Shown one piece after another: positions 36,515 to 45,470 of a stretch of DNA of 64,000 bases. Positions within the stretch are counted from its first letter, which is position 1; each line of letters starts with the position of its first letter. The position numbers were made by a program, and so were the translations under genes. The stretch comes from an uncultured bacterium (GTDB lineage: Bacteria; Planctomycetota; Phycisphaerae; Phycisphaerales; UBA1924): NCBI GenBank assembly GCA_903834785.1, contig CAILKP010000060.1:1-64000 (forward strand). Reading direction: 5' to 3'. The notes under the pieces are model-generated. The model saw only the letters and a program-made list of their open reading frames with translations. It did no database searches and was not told where the DNA came from.

Positions 36515-36681
36515 GGTGTATTGAAGTCAGGCGGAGCGGCGTAAACATGCACAAGCCACAGCGGCCTGTGAGTGAGTAATCGCTAACATCGCATCATTGG
36601 ATGCAAAGCTCAGCTGGTCAGCAGAACCGACAAAAAAGCCACCGCTAACTCAGTAAATAGTAGTAAGTCGTTTCCTGATCG

Positions 36682-38835
36682 CTACTTCGGCTTGCCGCTG
36701 ATGACCTCGCCCAGCGATTTCTTCAGCCCCTCGTTCTTTCCCGCCCGGTCGATGCGATCCTGCACCATGCGTCGGGCGGCCTCGGCACCGCGACGTGTGG
36801 AAAGAAGATTATGCAGCCATCGGGTATCCCGAACCACGATCTCGTCCTGTCCTGGCCGGGGCAGGTTCGCCAGAGCGGTCAGTACATCCTCGTTCAGGTC
36901 GCTGGCTTTGGGGCTTGCATCCACCGCCAGTGCCAGCATCCAGAGAGCTTCCAGCGGCTCGGCCTCGCCGGGAGTGGCGTTGCTGGGCGGGGCCTTGCCC
37001 TTGAAGGTTGCTTCGTACGCGGTGGCCAACTTGGCGACCAGTGGCAGGTCGCCGGTGCGGAAGGCGGCGAGGGTGGCCTGGCCCAGCGTGGTGCGGTCGA
37101 GCGCGGCTTTCACCTCGGTCGCTTCACCGGCATTCAGTGCCGCGGCGATGACGGCAGCGGCTTTGGCGTCATCGCCGCGGAGCAGGAAGACGGCGGCGGC
37201 TCCGGTCGGCGACTTGCTGGCCACTGCTGCCTTGGTGCGGTCCTCGAGCGTGGTCACGCTCGCGCCGCCGGCAAGCGCGGCGATACGTGAGGGGGAGGGC
37301 GAGAGCGGCATGGCCATCGCGTCCCCGAGTACGTTGATGCGCCATGGCGGGGAACCTTCCTGACGTGCGGCGGTACCGAGCGTCATGCCCGAGACCATGC
37401 GGGCGGCGTACAGCCCCTGCGGCACGAAGGCCTGCAGATAGGGCTCGTGCATCGAGCCGATGTACGCGAAGCCGCCATGGGCGAAGAACCGCCCGGCGAT
37501 GGTGTTCCAGTTCTCAGGGCCCTGTGCACTCCAGGAGTGCACGAAGTGGGCTGTGGCCGGCTTGGTCATCAGCGGGATGTCACCCGCCAGTGCGCGGCCG
37601 GGTTTGAGGTCAAAGAAGTCTGCATTGCCCGAGGTGTTGACCATCCAGAGTGCGGCAGAGACGCCGCGGCCGGTGGTGGCTATCCAGCTTGAGGCCGAGC
37701 CATCGGGCTTGGTTCTGATCACCACCGCCTCGGGTGCCTGGTTGAGCGTGCGGATCACCGGGCCGATGACCTCGGTTGCCTTGGCGATGGAGTACTGGTT
37801 GAACGGCGCGGTGTCGTCGTAGCCGTCGAAGCCAAAGAGCGAGTCGGCCTGGAGGCAGACCGAGCACATGACGCGGTAGAGCGCCTCGGTTGCCGGGGCG
37901 GCAATCAGTCCTGTCCAGGCCCAGCGATCCATGCCAAAGACGCGTGTGGCCGGGGCTGCGGCCGCGCCAGGCGCGGCTGGTGTTGTGCGCTCGACGACCA
38001 CCCGGCCGATCAGGTCGGTCAGGGCGAGTTGCTCGCCGGGCTTGCACGTGAAGGTGGGGTTGATGCCCGGGGTCAGGGGCAGGTGCCTTGCATCCTCGAA
38101 CTTCACCTTGGAGGGAAACGGCGCGACGATGGTGATGGCCTCAACACCATCGCCAAGTTTGTCGTAGCTCAGCGCATAGCCCTTGAGCGTGCGGGTGATC
38201 TCGTCGCTGAGTGCCACCGCGGCATCGGGCAGGATGTGGTCCCACGGCTTGGGCGCCTTGACCGCCAGCAGTGGGGCGCGGCGGGCTCGGGCCAGGGCGG
38301 CGGCGGCGATGCACGATTCATCCTCGGGGTCGGTGGCGACCACTCCGGTGCCGGGGGCCCACGCGGTCTTGCCCTCGGCTGGTTCCTTGAACAGTGCTGC
38401 GGCACGCAGAGCGGCCATGCGTTCGCCTGTCGCGGGCAGTGGGGGGGTGGCATCATCAAAGCGAATGACCGCGGGCTTGAACGCGCGGACGAAGCGGATG
38501 ATGTTCTCGCGGGCGGCGATGGTGCCGTCATCGATCAGCACCGGGCGGAAGGTGCCCTGCTCGGCACTGGAAATCGCCGTCAGGGCGGCACCGGGCGTGC
38601 GCACGATCAGGAGTTCATCGTGGATGCGGAGCGTCTGGTGGACGGCGAAGCTGAGCTGGCCGAGCCGCAGGCCGGCCTGGGTCGTCGGGCTGAGCTGCTG
38701 CTGGGATTGCTGCTGGGGTTGCTGTGCGGGCTGGGGCGTGGTCGGCTGCGATGCCGGGGCCGCGGCAGGGGTGCTTCCGCCGGCCGGCTGGAGGGCCGAG
38801 CACATCAACACCAACGCCAGCGGCAGGGTCGTCAT
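36682..38835 (-). CDS. Large secreted protein of unknown function
   Basis: 717 residues with a signal peptide (L-P-L-A-L-V-L-M-C-S-A-L-Q-P-A-G-G) and a Gln/Pro-rich linker to ~50. The body has alternating beta/alpha character with D-R-W-A-W-T-G-L-I, N-Q-Y-S-I-A-K-A-T-E-V-I, and G-G-F-A-Y-I-G-S-M-H-E-P-Y-L. The last motif reminds me of the gingipain-like/TIGR03790 type of planctomycete proteins, but I could not find a catalytic His-Cys pair, so I do not name a function. The C-terminal ~200 residues are helical and repeat-like. Probably exported. Confidence 0.7.
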   Translation of the reverse strand: MTTLPLALVLMCSALQPAGGSTPAAAPASQPTTPQPAQQPQQQSQQQLSPTTQAGLRLGQLSFAVHQTLRIHDELLIVRTPGAALTAISSAEQGTFRPVLIDDGTIAARENIIRFVRAFKPAVIRFDDATPPLPATGERMAALRAAALFKEPAEGKTAWAPGTGVVATDPEDESCIAAAALARARRAPLLAVKAPKPWDHILPDAAVALSDEITRTLKGYALSYDKLGDGVEAITIVAPFPSKVKFEDARHLPLTPGINPTFTCKPGEQLALTDLIGRVVVERTTPAAPGAAAAPATRVFGMDRWAWTGLIAAPATEALYRVMCSVCLQADSLFGFDGYDDTAPFNQYSIAKATEVIGPVIRTLNQAPEAVVIRTKPDGSASSWIATTGRGVSAALWMVNTSGNADFFDLKPGRALAGDIPLMTKPATAHFVHSWSAQGPENWNTIAGRFFAHGGFAYIGSMHEPYLQAFVPQGLYAARMVSGMTLGTAARQEGSPPWRINVLGDAMAMPLSPSPSRIAALAGGASVTTLEDRTKAAVASKSPTGAAAVFLLRGDDAKAAAVIAAALNAGEATEVKAALDRTTLGQATLAAFRTGDLPLVAKLATAYEATFKGKAPPSNATPGEAEPLEALWMLALAVDASPKASDLNEDVLTALANLPRPGQDEIVVRDTRWLHNLLSTRRGAEAARRMVQDRIDRAGKNEGLKKSLGEVISGKPK

Positions 38836-38931
38836 GACTCAATGGTAAGGCCGGGTGCGGATGGCTTGGTTGCTCGCTCCCCGGCCGCTGCCGGGGCAGG
38901 ACGGGCGAGATCGGGCGGGAGGGACGGAACG

Positions 38932-38963
38932 GGCGGGAGGGGTCGGAGGGGTCGGAGGGGTGG
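38932..38963 (+). repeat. GGAGGGGTC tandem repeat
   Basis: Three near-perfect 9-base units, GGAGGGGTC, GGAGGGGTC and GGAGGGGTG, follow directly after further G runs in the divergent space between the secreted-protein gene and the RraB-like gene. It is the clearest copy of the G-rich tract seen at several intergenic places in this window. Confidence 0.75.
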
Positions 38964-38981
38964 CGATATAGTGCCCGACTC

Positions 38982-39686
38982 ATGCCGCCGAAAGTACCCA
39001 ACTTCAGCCAAAGCGTCGACGACCTGTTTAAGCACCTGGCGGCCGATCTGGGCCATCGGGTGACTGATACCAAAGACTGGCTGTTCACGCTCCGCTCGGA
39101 CGACAAAGCCGTACTGGAGGGCATCGCCGAGTCGCTGGCCGGCGAGTTCCACGTGCGGATTGAGCCGGTGGTGGGCCCGGATGGGGCTGCCGATGCCGGT
39201 GGTGAGCACATGCTTGGGATCGTCGTCCGTGATGCGCTGCCGCCCAAGGCGGTCAAGTCGCTGGGCAAGCGCTTCGTTGCACTGGCCCAGGAGCACAAGG
39301 TGATTTTCGATGGCATCTCCTGCCATGAGCCGGCCGATGATGAGGATCTCTTTGAATGGGTGCCCGTGCCGGTCGCCGCAGCTCAGGTGCAGACACTGGC
39401 CGAGCGGGGTGTGGCGGCGGATGCTCCGGTGCTCTATCAGTTCTGCATCGTGGCCCGCAGCGAGAAGGCGGCGGACACGTTCGCCTCGTCACTGGCCAAG
39501 CGGGGCTACACCGATGTGGAGCTTATCGAAGACGAGAGCGGCCAGCCCGGGCTGATCGTGACCGTCCGCGGGACTGCCAGCCAGACAGAGTTTACCACTT
39601 CGGCCCTGATGCTCCAGCAGCTGATGAACCCCAAGTCCACGCTGCTTGTCGGCGTGCAGTTGCTGTTGCCAGATGATGCCGACTGA
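38982..39686 (+). CDS. RraB-like (ribonuclease E inhibitor B family) protein
   Basis: 234 residues, soluble. Two similar alpha/beta halves are visible: residues ~5-125, ending I-F-D-G-I-S-C-H-E-P, and ~130-225, with L-Y-Q-F-C-I-V-A-R-S-E-K-A-A-D-T-F-A-S. The second half matches the RraB style (F-x-x-L-x-x-x-G-Y-T-x-V-x-L). RraB binds RNase E and restrains mRNA decay in gamma-proteobacteria; whether the same holds here is unknown. It is convergent with an oxidoreductase gene. Confidence 0.55.
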   Translation: MPPKVPNFSQSVDDLFKHLAADLGHRVTDTKDWLFTLRSDDKAVLEGIAESLAGEFHVRIEPVVGPDGAADAGGEHMLGIVVRDALPPKAVKSLGKRFVALAQEHKVIFDGISCHEPADDEDLFEWVPVPVAAAQVQTLAERGVAADAPVLYQFCIVARSEKAADTFASSLAKRGYTDVELIEDESGQPGLIVTVRGTASQTEFTTSALMLQQLMNPKSTLLVGVQLLLPDDAD

Positions 39687-39740
39687 CCAGTCCGTGTCCG
39701 CCATCGGCATCGCCGATCGTGTGATCGTGTCCAGCGACGT

Positions 39741-40763
39741 TCAGCGAAGCTGGGCGATTTCGCGTTCCAGCAGCTGGCTGGTGCGCACGGCATCGACGAT
39801 GCCCGCGTGCATGGGTCCGCCCGTGCGCAGGTGGGCGATGAGATGGCGAACCTCGCGGTCGTACCCCGTGTGCGGGCCCATATCCAGCGTCTCGCTCTTT
39901 CCGCCGCTGTGCCACAGCAGCGGGGGGGTGCGGGTGATGTCAAAGTCCGCGGTGCCCGCTTCAAAGTTGACCAGATAGCGCATGCGGAACGGGAAGCCCT
40001 GGGCGTAGTCCCAGCCGCCGTGGGCCACCACATGGGGTACGTGGGCGTAGCGGTAGAGGGTTGTCAGATGGTGCAGTGTGCCCGTCGCGCTGACGCTCTC
40101 GGGCTCGCCGAAGCAGTACCGGATGAAGTCAGTGTCGTGAATGTGCAGGTCCACCGCCGCGCCGCCGCTGCGGGCGGTGTTGTGGTAAAAGTCCTTGCTC
40201 CATGCCGGCGGTGAGGCCAGCCGCTGGAAGACCGCGCTGGTCACGCGGCCGTAGGTACCGGAGTCGATCTTGTCCTTCAGCCAGGCCCACGCCGGCCAGA
40301 AACGCATGCACATGGCCACCATGCACACCTTGCCGCTGCCCGCGGCGGCATCCGCGACTTTCTGTGCATCGGCCGCGGCAAGGGCGACGGGTTTTTCCAG
40401 CAGCACGTGCTTGCCGGCGTGCAGTGCGGCGGAGGCGAGTTCGACATGCGTGTCGGTATGGGTGCAGATGCTCACCACATCAACGCCCGCATCAGCCAGC
40501 AAGTCGGCCGATTCGGTGTAGGTGCGAACGTGAGCGGGGTCGAACAGCCGCTGCGGCTTGCTCTGGGCGTCGAGGTTGCCTGCTGCCGTGTACTCGCCGG
40601 TCAGCGATGCAGGGTTGCGATCGGCCACGGCGACCACCTTGCACGGCAGGCCGTCGGCCTCCGCGGCGTTCCACGCGCCGATATGCGTGCGGCCCATGAT
40701 GCCAAGGCCGATGACGCCAACCCGAAGAACGCCCTGCTGCTGACTGCCGACTGAGGTGCTCAT
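39741..40763 (-). CDS. Gfo/Idh/MocA family oxidoreductase
   Basis: 340 residues from the ATG complementary to 40761-40763. G-V-I-G-L-G-I-M-G-R-T-H opens the nucleotide-binding fold; the E-K-P motif is in L-L-E-K-P-V-A-L; and D-L-H-I-H-D-T-D-F holds the catalytic His/Asp pair (H-D). Related to myo-inositol dehydrogenases, but no inositol gene is nearby. It is a single-gene unit, distinct in sequence from the other family member at 35426-36514. Confidence 0.88.
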   Translation of the reverse strand: MSTSVGSQQQGVLRVGVIGLGIMGRTHIGAWNAAEADGLPCKVVAVADRNPASLTGEYTAAGNLDAQSKPQRLFDPAHVRTYTESADLLADAGVDVVSICTHTDTHVELASAALHAGKHVLLEKPVALAAADAQKVADAAAGSGKVCMVAMCMRFWPAWAWLKDKIDSGTYGRVTSAVFQRLASPPAWSKDFYHNTARSGGAAVDLHIHDTDFIRYCFGEPESVSATGTLHHLTTLYRYAHVPHVVAHGGWDYAQGFPFRMRYLVNFEAGTADFDITRTPPLLWHSGGKSETLDMGPHTGYDREVRHLIAHLRTGGPMHAGIVDAVRTSQLLEREIAQLR

Positions 40764-40947
40764 GGCCGAGCGTATGAGCGTTGCCCGCATCGAGGGTGCA
40801 ACTCCTTTACCGGCCCTTGGCTCAACCTTGGTCTGATCTTCGCCGGCACGTGGTCGAAACCCGGTGGTTGTCCTGTTACGTTCCGCTCCAACCTGCCACG
40901 GTGCCCGCGGTAGGGAACAGTTTGATCCTCAACCAGGAGATCTTGAG

Positions 40948-42096
40948 ATGAAGTCCCTTGCCATTGTCGCCCTCCTCGCCGCTGCGGCGGCACCCGTCGC
41001 CGCCCAGGTCACCTCCATCAACTTCCTGGCCGAGCGGACCCTCGCCACCGGCCTGCAGTACGGCGGGACCACCACCGGCGGCATCTCCGGCCTGGCGTAC
41101 GACGCGTCGACCGGTCGCTACGTCGGCCTCTCCGACGACCGTTCGCAGCTCAACCCGGCGCGGTTCTACGACCTGGACATCAGCTACGCGGCTGGCTCAC
41201 TGAACGTCGGCTTCTCCGGCGTCACCACCCTGCGCCGCGCTGACGGCATCGCGTACCCCACCCTCTCGCTCGATCCCGAGGGCATCGCCCTGGCCAACGG
41301 TAACCGCATCGTGGTCACCAGCGAGGGTGACACCGCCAACGGCATCGCCCCGTTCATCAGCACCTACGACCGCACCTCCGGCCAGCTCGTCTCGAGCTTC
41401 AACGTTGCTAACCGGTACATCCCCGATGGCACGACGCCTGCCACGCAGACTCGCGGCGTGCGCAATAACCTGGCCTTCGAGTCGATGACCCGCACCCCCG
41501 ATGCCAGCAGCTACTTCTCCGCTACGGAGAACGCCCTGGCCCAGGACGGTCCCACCGCCACCCCGACCAACGGCACCAACAACCGCATTATGCGGTTTGA
41601 TGCTGCAGGCAACCGCACCGGCGAGTTCGTGTACGTCGCCGACCCGGTCGTGGCGGCCCCGATCCCGTCCAACCAGTTCTTCACCAGCGGTCTGGTGGAG
41701 ATGCTCGCCCTGGATAACAACCACCTGATCGTCATGGAGCGTTCGTTCTCCATCGGTGTGGGCTTCGCCGTCAAGCTCTACGAGGTCACCCTCGATGGCG
41801 CGACCGACGTCACCAGCATCGACTCGGTGGCCAACCTCAGCGGCATCACGACCGTGTCCAAGCGGCTCATTCTCGATCTGGGCACCCTCGGCCTGACGCT
41901 CGACAACCTCGAGGCCCTCGCCCTTGGCCCCACCCTTCCCTCCGGCGGTCAGCTGCTGATCATCGCCAGCGACAACAACTTCTCGTCGGCTCAGGTCCAG
42001 CAGTTCCTCGCCTTCGATCTGGCCACGGTTCCCACCCCCGGCGCTGCCGGGCTGCTCGCGCTGGGCGGCCTGGTTGCCACCCGCCGCCGCCGCTAA
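40948..42096 (+). CDS. Phytase-like esterase domain protein with PEP-CTERM-like tail
   Basis: 382 residues; AGGAG at 40935-40939 sits eight bases before the ATG at 40948. A signal peptide (L-A-I-V-A-L-L-A-A-A-A-A, cut near A-A-Q) precedes a beta-propeller type domain matching the phytase-like 'esterase-like activity' family: G-I-S-G-L-A-Y-D, Y-V-G-L-S-D-D-R-S, L-D-P-E-G-I-A, E-S-M-T-R-T-P-D, D-N-L-E-A-L-A-L-G. It ends V-P-T-P-G-A-A-G-L-L-A-L-G-G-L-V-A-T with four Arg, the PEP-CTERM-like exosortase sorting tail of Phycisphaerae. It is therefore likely exported and processed at the outer surface. A strong terminator follows. Substrate unknown. Confidence 0.85.
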   Translation: MKSLAIVALLAAAAAPVAAQVTSINFLAERTLATGLQYGGTTTGGISGLAYDASTGRYVGLSDDRSQLNPARFYDLDISYAAGSLNVGFSGVTTLRRADGIAYPTLSLDPEGIALANGNRIVVTSEGDTANGIAPFISTYDRTSGQLVSSFNVANRYIPDGTTPATQTRGVRNNLAFESMTRTPDASSYFSATENALAQDGPTATPTNGTNNRIMRFDAAGNRTGEFVYVADPVVAAPIPSNQFFTSGLVEMLALDNNHLIVMERSFSIGVGFAVKLYEVTLDGATDVTSIDSVANLSGITTVSKRLILDLGTLGLTLDNLEALALGPTLPSGGQLLIIASDNNFSSAQVQQFLAFDLATVPTPGAAGLLALGGLVATRRRR

Positions 42097-42204
42097 TGAG
42101 GGCTTAGCCCCGCACCGCGGCCGGAGTAGAACGTTCCGCCGAGGTTGCAGCCTCAACTCCACACCGCCGCCTGATCTGTTCCGAATCAGGCCCGGATCAA
42201 CGCT

Positions 42205-42244
42205 CACACCCCGCGGCTGCAAACCCGCGGGGTGTGGTCGTTTT
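42205..42244 (+). terminator. Rho-independent terminator of the phytase-like gene
   Basis: A perfect 12-base stem, CACACCCCGCGG (42205-42216) with CCGCGGGGTGTG (42225-42236), an 8-base loop, then GTCGTTTT. This is the strongest plus-strand terminator in this part of the window. Confidence 0.88.
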
Positions 42245-42444
42245 GTCCGGTTGGCACCGCCCGTGAGGCGGTGCAGGGCCCTGATAACTCACGACCCGCG
42301 GTAACTCCTGCGCTTTCCCCGATCAGCCGGTGCAGCCCGTCCGTATATCTGTCGAAGACAACCAGTGTCCGCGCCCACAGATGTGCCACGGATAGGCAGG
42401 CGGCGGCACGGCCCGATGATCGGCGGAGCAGCGAGGACCGCACC
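42245..42444. other. Leader of the DUF444 gene
   Basis: Together with the terminator above, the 348 bases between 42096 and 42445 carry no gene. The 200 bases after the hairpin are the upstream region of the DUF444 gene; a GAGGA ribosome site is at 42433-42437. I saw no convincing promoter hexamers. Confidence 0.4.
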
Positions 42445-43569
42445 ATGATCAACAAAATCGAGCAGGACCACGGCCGGTTCAAACAGATCGTGCGAGGCAA
42501 GATCCGCAAGGACCTGCGGAAGTTCATCGCCAAGAACGACATGATCGGCAAGGAGGGCGAGCGGTTCGTCTCCATCCCGATCCACGATATCGACCTGCCG
42601 ACCTTCCGCTACGGCGACAACTCCGGCGGGCTGGGCACCGGCGAAGGCGAGGAGGGCGAGGGTGTCGGCAAGGGGCAGGGCGGGGAGAAGGAAGGCCGGC
42701 ATCTGCTCGAAGTCGACATCTCGCTGGAGGAACTCGCCGACATGCTTGGTGAGGACCTGCAGCTGCCGCGAATCGAGCCAAAGGGCCATCACACGATCAC
42801 CACGACCAAGGACAAGTACAACGGTGTGCGGCCGATCGGCCCCGCCGCCTTGCGGCATTTCAAGCGGACGTATCGCGAGGCGCTCCGCCGCCAGCTGACC
42901 ATCGGCACGTATGACCCCGAGAACCCGGTCATCATCCCCATCAAGCGCGACCTGCGGTTCCGCTCCTGGACGGAGGTTCGCAAGCCCCAGTCCAACGCCG
43001 CGATCATCTACATGATGGACGTCTCGGGTTCCATGGGGCAGGAGCAAAAGCAGCTCGTTCGCCAGCAGGCCTTCTGGATCGACGCGTGGCTGAAACGCAA
43101 CTACCAGGGCGTTGAATCCCGCTATATCGTGCACGATGTCACCGCGCGGGAGGTAGACCGCGCCGCGTTCTTCTCCATGAAGGAAGACGGCGGAACGCGG
43201 ATCAGTTCGGCGCTGGAGGCGGCCCGCGACATGATCGATGAGCACTACGACCCGGAGGTATGGAACACCTACCTGTTCCACTTCTCCGATGGTGACAACT
43301 CATCCGATGCCGACAACAAGCTGTGCGTGAACATGCTCAAGCAGACGATCCTGCCCCGCATCAACATGTTCGGCTACACCCAGGTCAAGTCCGCCTACGG
43401 CTCCGGCCAGTTCTATCCGGTGCTGCGTGAGGAGTTCGGCGAGCCCGGTCGCACGCCGCCCGCTGCGGGCGTGGCCCCCGCTCTGGCCGAGAAGGTCGCA
43501 CTGGCCAAAGTTGGCGAGCGGTCCGACATCTACGAATCGCTGCGATCGCTATTCAAGGCCGGCCGCTGA
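42445..43569 (+). CDS. DUF444 (YeaH/YhbH) von Willebrand A protein
   Basis: 374 residues from the ATG at 42445 with GAGGA eight bases upstream. It matches the DUF444 family along its whole length: I-E-Q-D-H-G-R-F-K-Q-I-V-R-G-K-I-R, the Gly/Glu-rich linker (~70-90), and a VWA domain with the metal site D-V-S-G-S-M-G (~190) and T-R-I-S-S-A-L-E. The protein is cytoplasmic. In most bacteria it is encoded with PrkA (serine kinase) and SpoVR-like proteins and acts in stress or spore-type pathways; neither partner is visible in this window. Confidence 0.92.
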   Translation: MINKIEQDHGRFKQIVRGKIRKDLRKFIAKNDMIGKEGERFVSIPIHDIDLPTFRYGDNSGGLGTGEGEEGEGVGKGQGGEKEGRHLLEVDISLEELADMLGEDLQLPRIEPKGHHTITTTKDKYNGVRPIGPAALRHFKRTYREALRRQLTIGTYDPENPVIIPIKRDLRFRSWTEVRKPQSNAAIIYMMDVSGSMGQEQKQLVRQQAFWIDAWLKRNYQGVESRYIVHDVTAREVDRAAFFSMKEDGGTRISSALEAARDMIDEHYDPEVWNTYLFHFSDGDNSSDADNKLCVNMLKQTILPRINMFGYTQVKSAYGSGQFYPVLREEFGEPGRTPPAAGVAPALAEKVALAKVGERSDIYESLRSLFKAGR

Positions 43570-43684
43570 GAACACGGGCTCTTCGGTCGGGTCGCACCTG
43601 GGGCCGGCTGGTCTACCCCGAATCCGGGTGCCAGTCGGTCGCCGCCGCGTCATCGCCGCGCCGTAAGGCATCTATCCTGCGGCC

Positions 43685-44371
43685 ATGGCCACCACCAAAC
43701 GCCGCTCGTCTTCATCCTCGCCCGCCAGGAAAGCCGCCAAAGCCGCCGGCCCGTCCAAGCTGCCCAAGGGCTCGCGGGCACTGACGTCCGGCTCGGACAT
43801 TGACATGGTGCATCTGGACACCTGGATCAAGCAGAACCAGAAGAACCTGCTGCCGCCGGTCAGCAACAAGCAACTGTTCGGCCACTCCAAGGATGCGGTG
43901 GTGTTCGTCTCCGGCGGGCCCAACACCCGCAACGACTACCACGTCAACCCGACCGAGGAACTGTTCTATCAGATCAAGGGTGACATCGCCGTCCGCGTCC
44001 GCCCGCTCGACGGCAGTGCACCGCACGAGGTGATCATCAAGGAAGGCGACTTGTACCTGCTGCCCCGCTGGCTGCCGCACCGCCCGCAGCGCCCGGCCGG
44101 CACGCTCGGCCTGATCGTCGAGTTCCCCCGGCCCAAGGGCCAGCTCGACGGCCTGCGCTGGTACTGCCCCAAGTGCGATGATCTGGTCTGCGAGATCAAC
44201 TGGCGGCTCAAGAAGATCGATGAGGATCTCAAGAAGATCATGCACGGCTTCTGGGGCGGCTCCGAGTCGGCACGCACCTGCCGGTCCTGCGGCTATGTGA
44301 TCCAGAAGGCCGGCGCCATCGAGCTCAGCGGCGGCAAGGTGCAGGCGGCACGCAAGAAGTCCAAGCGCTGA
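43685..44371 (+). CDS. nbaC: 3-hydroxyanthranilate 3,4-dioxygenase
   Basis: 228 residues. It opens the ring of 3-hydroxyanthranilate to 2-amino-3-carboxymuconate semialdehyde in tryptophan/kynurenine breakdown. Iron ligands are visible as H86, E92 (Y-H-V-N-P-T-E-E) and H132 (L-P-H-R-P), with R82 positioned for substrate. The C-terminal rubredoxin-like iron site is present: C161-P-K-C164 and C199-R-S-C202. A ~38-residue basic, Ser/Lys-rich N-terminal extension precedes the usual start (M41-V-H-L-D-T-W), so the real start might be internal. The decarboxylase gene follows within 15 bases. Confidence 0.93.
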   Translation: MATTKRRSSSSSPARKAAKAAGPSKLPKGSRALTSGSDIDMVHLDTWIKQNQKNLLPPVSNKQLFGHSKDAVVFVSGGPNTRNDYHVNPTEELFYQIKGDIAVRVRPLDGSAPHEVIIKEGDLYLLPRWLPHRPQRPAGTLGLIVEFPRPKGQLDGLRWYCPKCDDLVCEINWRLKKIDEDLKKIMHGFWGGSESARTCRSCGYVIQKAGAIELSGGKVQAARKKSKR

Positions 44372-44386
44372 TTGTCCTCGCACGCC

Positions 44387-45442
44387 ATGATCGACCTGCA
44401 CACCCACATCCTGCCCGAACGCTGGCCCAGTTGGACGGCTCGCAGCGGCTACGCGGGCTGGATCGAACTGGCCCACCACAAGCCCGGCTGCGCCAGGATG
44501 CAGGCGAGCACCAGCATCGACGGCTTCACCCCGCCGAAGTTCTTCCGCGAGATCAGCGCGAACTGCTGGGACCCCGCCGTCCGCCTTGCCGAGATGGACG
44601 GATTTGGCCTGCGGGCTCAGGTGCTCTCGACCGTCCCGGTCATGTTCAGCACGTGGGCCAAGCCAGCCGATGCGCTGGACCTGCACCGTCTGCTCAACGA
44701 CCACATCGCCGAGATCTGCCGCCGCCATCCGGGGCGGTTCTACGGCCTGGGCTGCGTGCCGATGCACGAGCCGGAGCTGGCCTGCCGTGAGCTGGACCGC
44801 TGCATGGGTGAGCTCGGCATGCGGGGGATTCAGATCGGTACGCACATCGGCGGCCTGAACCTCGACGAGCCCGGCCCGCGGCGGGTGCTGGCCCACGCTG
44901 CCAGCGTGAACGCTGCGGTCTTCGTGCACCCGTGGGACATGATCGGCTCGGCCGGTCCGGACGCCCGACGCATGGCCCGCTACTGGATGCCCTGGCTCGT
45001 CGGCATGCCCACCGAGACGACGATCGCCATCATGTCGCTGCTGTTCGGCGGCGTGCTTGATGAGTCCCCATCGCTGCGGTGCTGCTTCGCCCACGGCGGC
45101 GGCAGCTTCCCGGGCACCATCGGTCGCATCCGCCACGGCCTGACAGGCCGGCCGGATCTTTTCCGGCCCGGAGCCAAGGACCCGCTAGAGTACCTGGCCA
45201 AGGTCGGGCCGGGCGGCATCACGCCGGCGCAGTTCTGGGTTGATTCACTCACGCACGATGCTGCCCCGCTGCGTCAGCTGCTGGCCATGTTCTCACCCAG
45301 CCGCGTGTGCCTGGGAACGGATTATCCGTTCCCGCTGGGTGAGCAGACTCCTGGCGAGCTGCTGGCCAGCATGCCCGAGATCACCGAGCACGCCCGGCAC
45401 CTCGTGCTCGAAGGTGCCGCCCGTGAGTTCCTGCGGCTCTGA
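44387..45442 (+). CDS. nbaD: 2-amino-3-carboxymuconate-6-semialdehyde decarboxylase (amidohydrolase)
   Basis: 351 residues from the ATG at 44387, chosen because the metal site starts at once: M-I-D-L-H5-T-H7-I-L-P. Later ligands are H in F-V-H-P-W-D, H in F-A-H-G-G-G and D in L-G-T-D-Y-P-F-P-L-G. This is the ACMSD family, a zinc amidohydrolase that decarboxylates the product of the preceding dioxygenase, steering the pathway away from quinolinate/NAD. A TTG at 44372 in frame is an alternative start. The two genes form a compact operon. Confidence 0.9.
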   Translation: MIDLHTHILPERWPSWTARSGYAGWIELAHHKPGCARMQASTSIDGFTPPKFFREISANCWDPAVRLAEMDGFGLRAQVLSTVPVMFSTWAKPADALDLHRLLNDHIAEICRRHPGRFYGLGCVPMHEPELACRELDRCMGELGMRGIQIGTHIGGLNLDEPGPRRVLAHAASVNAAVFVHPWDMIGSAGPDARRMARYWMPWLVGMPTETTIAIMSLLFGGVLDESPSLRCCFAHGGGSFPGTIGRIRHGLTGRPDLFRPGAKDPLEYLAKVGPGGITPAQFWVDSLTHDAAPLRQLLAMFSPSRVCLGTDYPFPLGEQTPGELLASMPEITEHARHLVLEGAAREFLRL

Positions 45443-45470
45443 TTTCCTCGCAGTGGCGGCAGGTTGCCGA

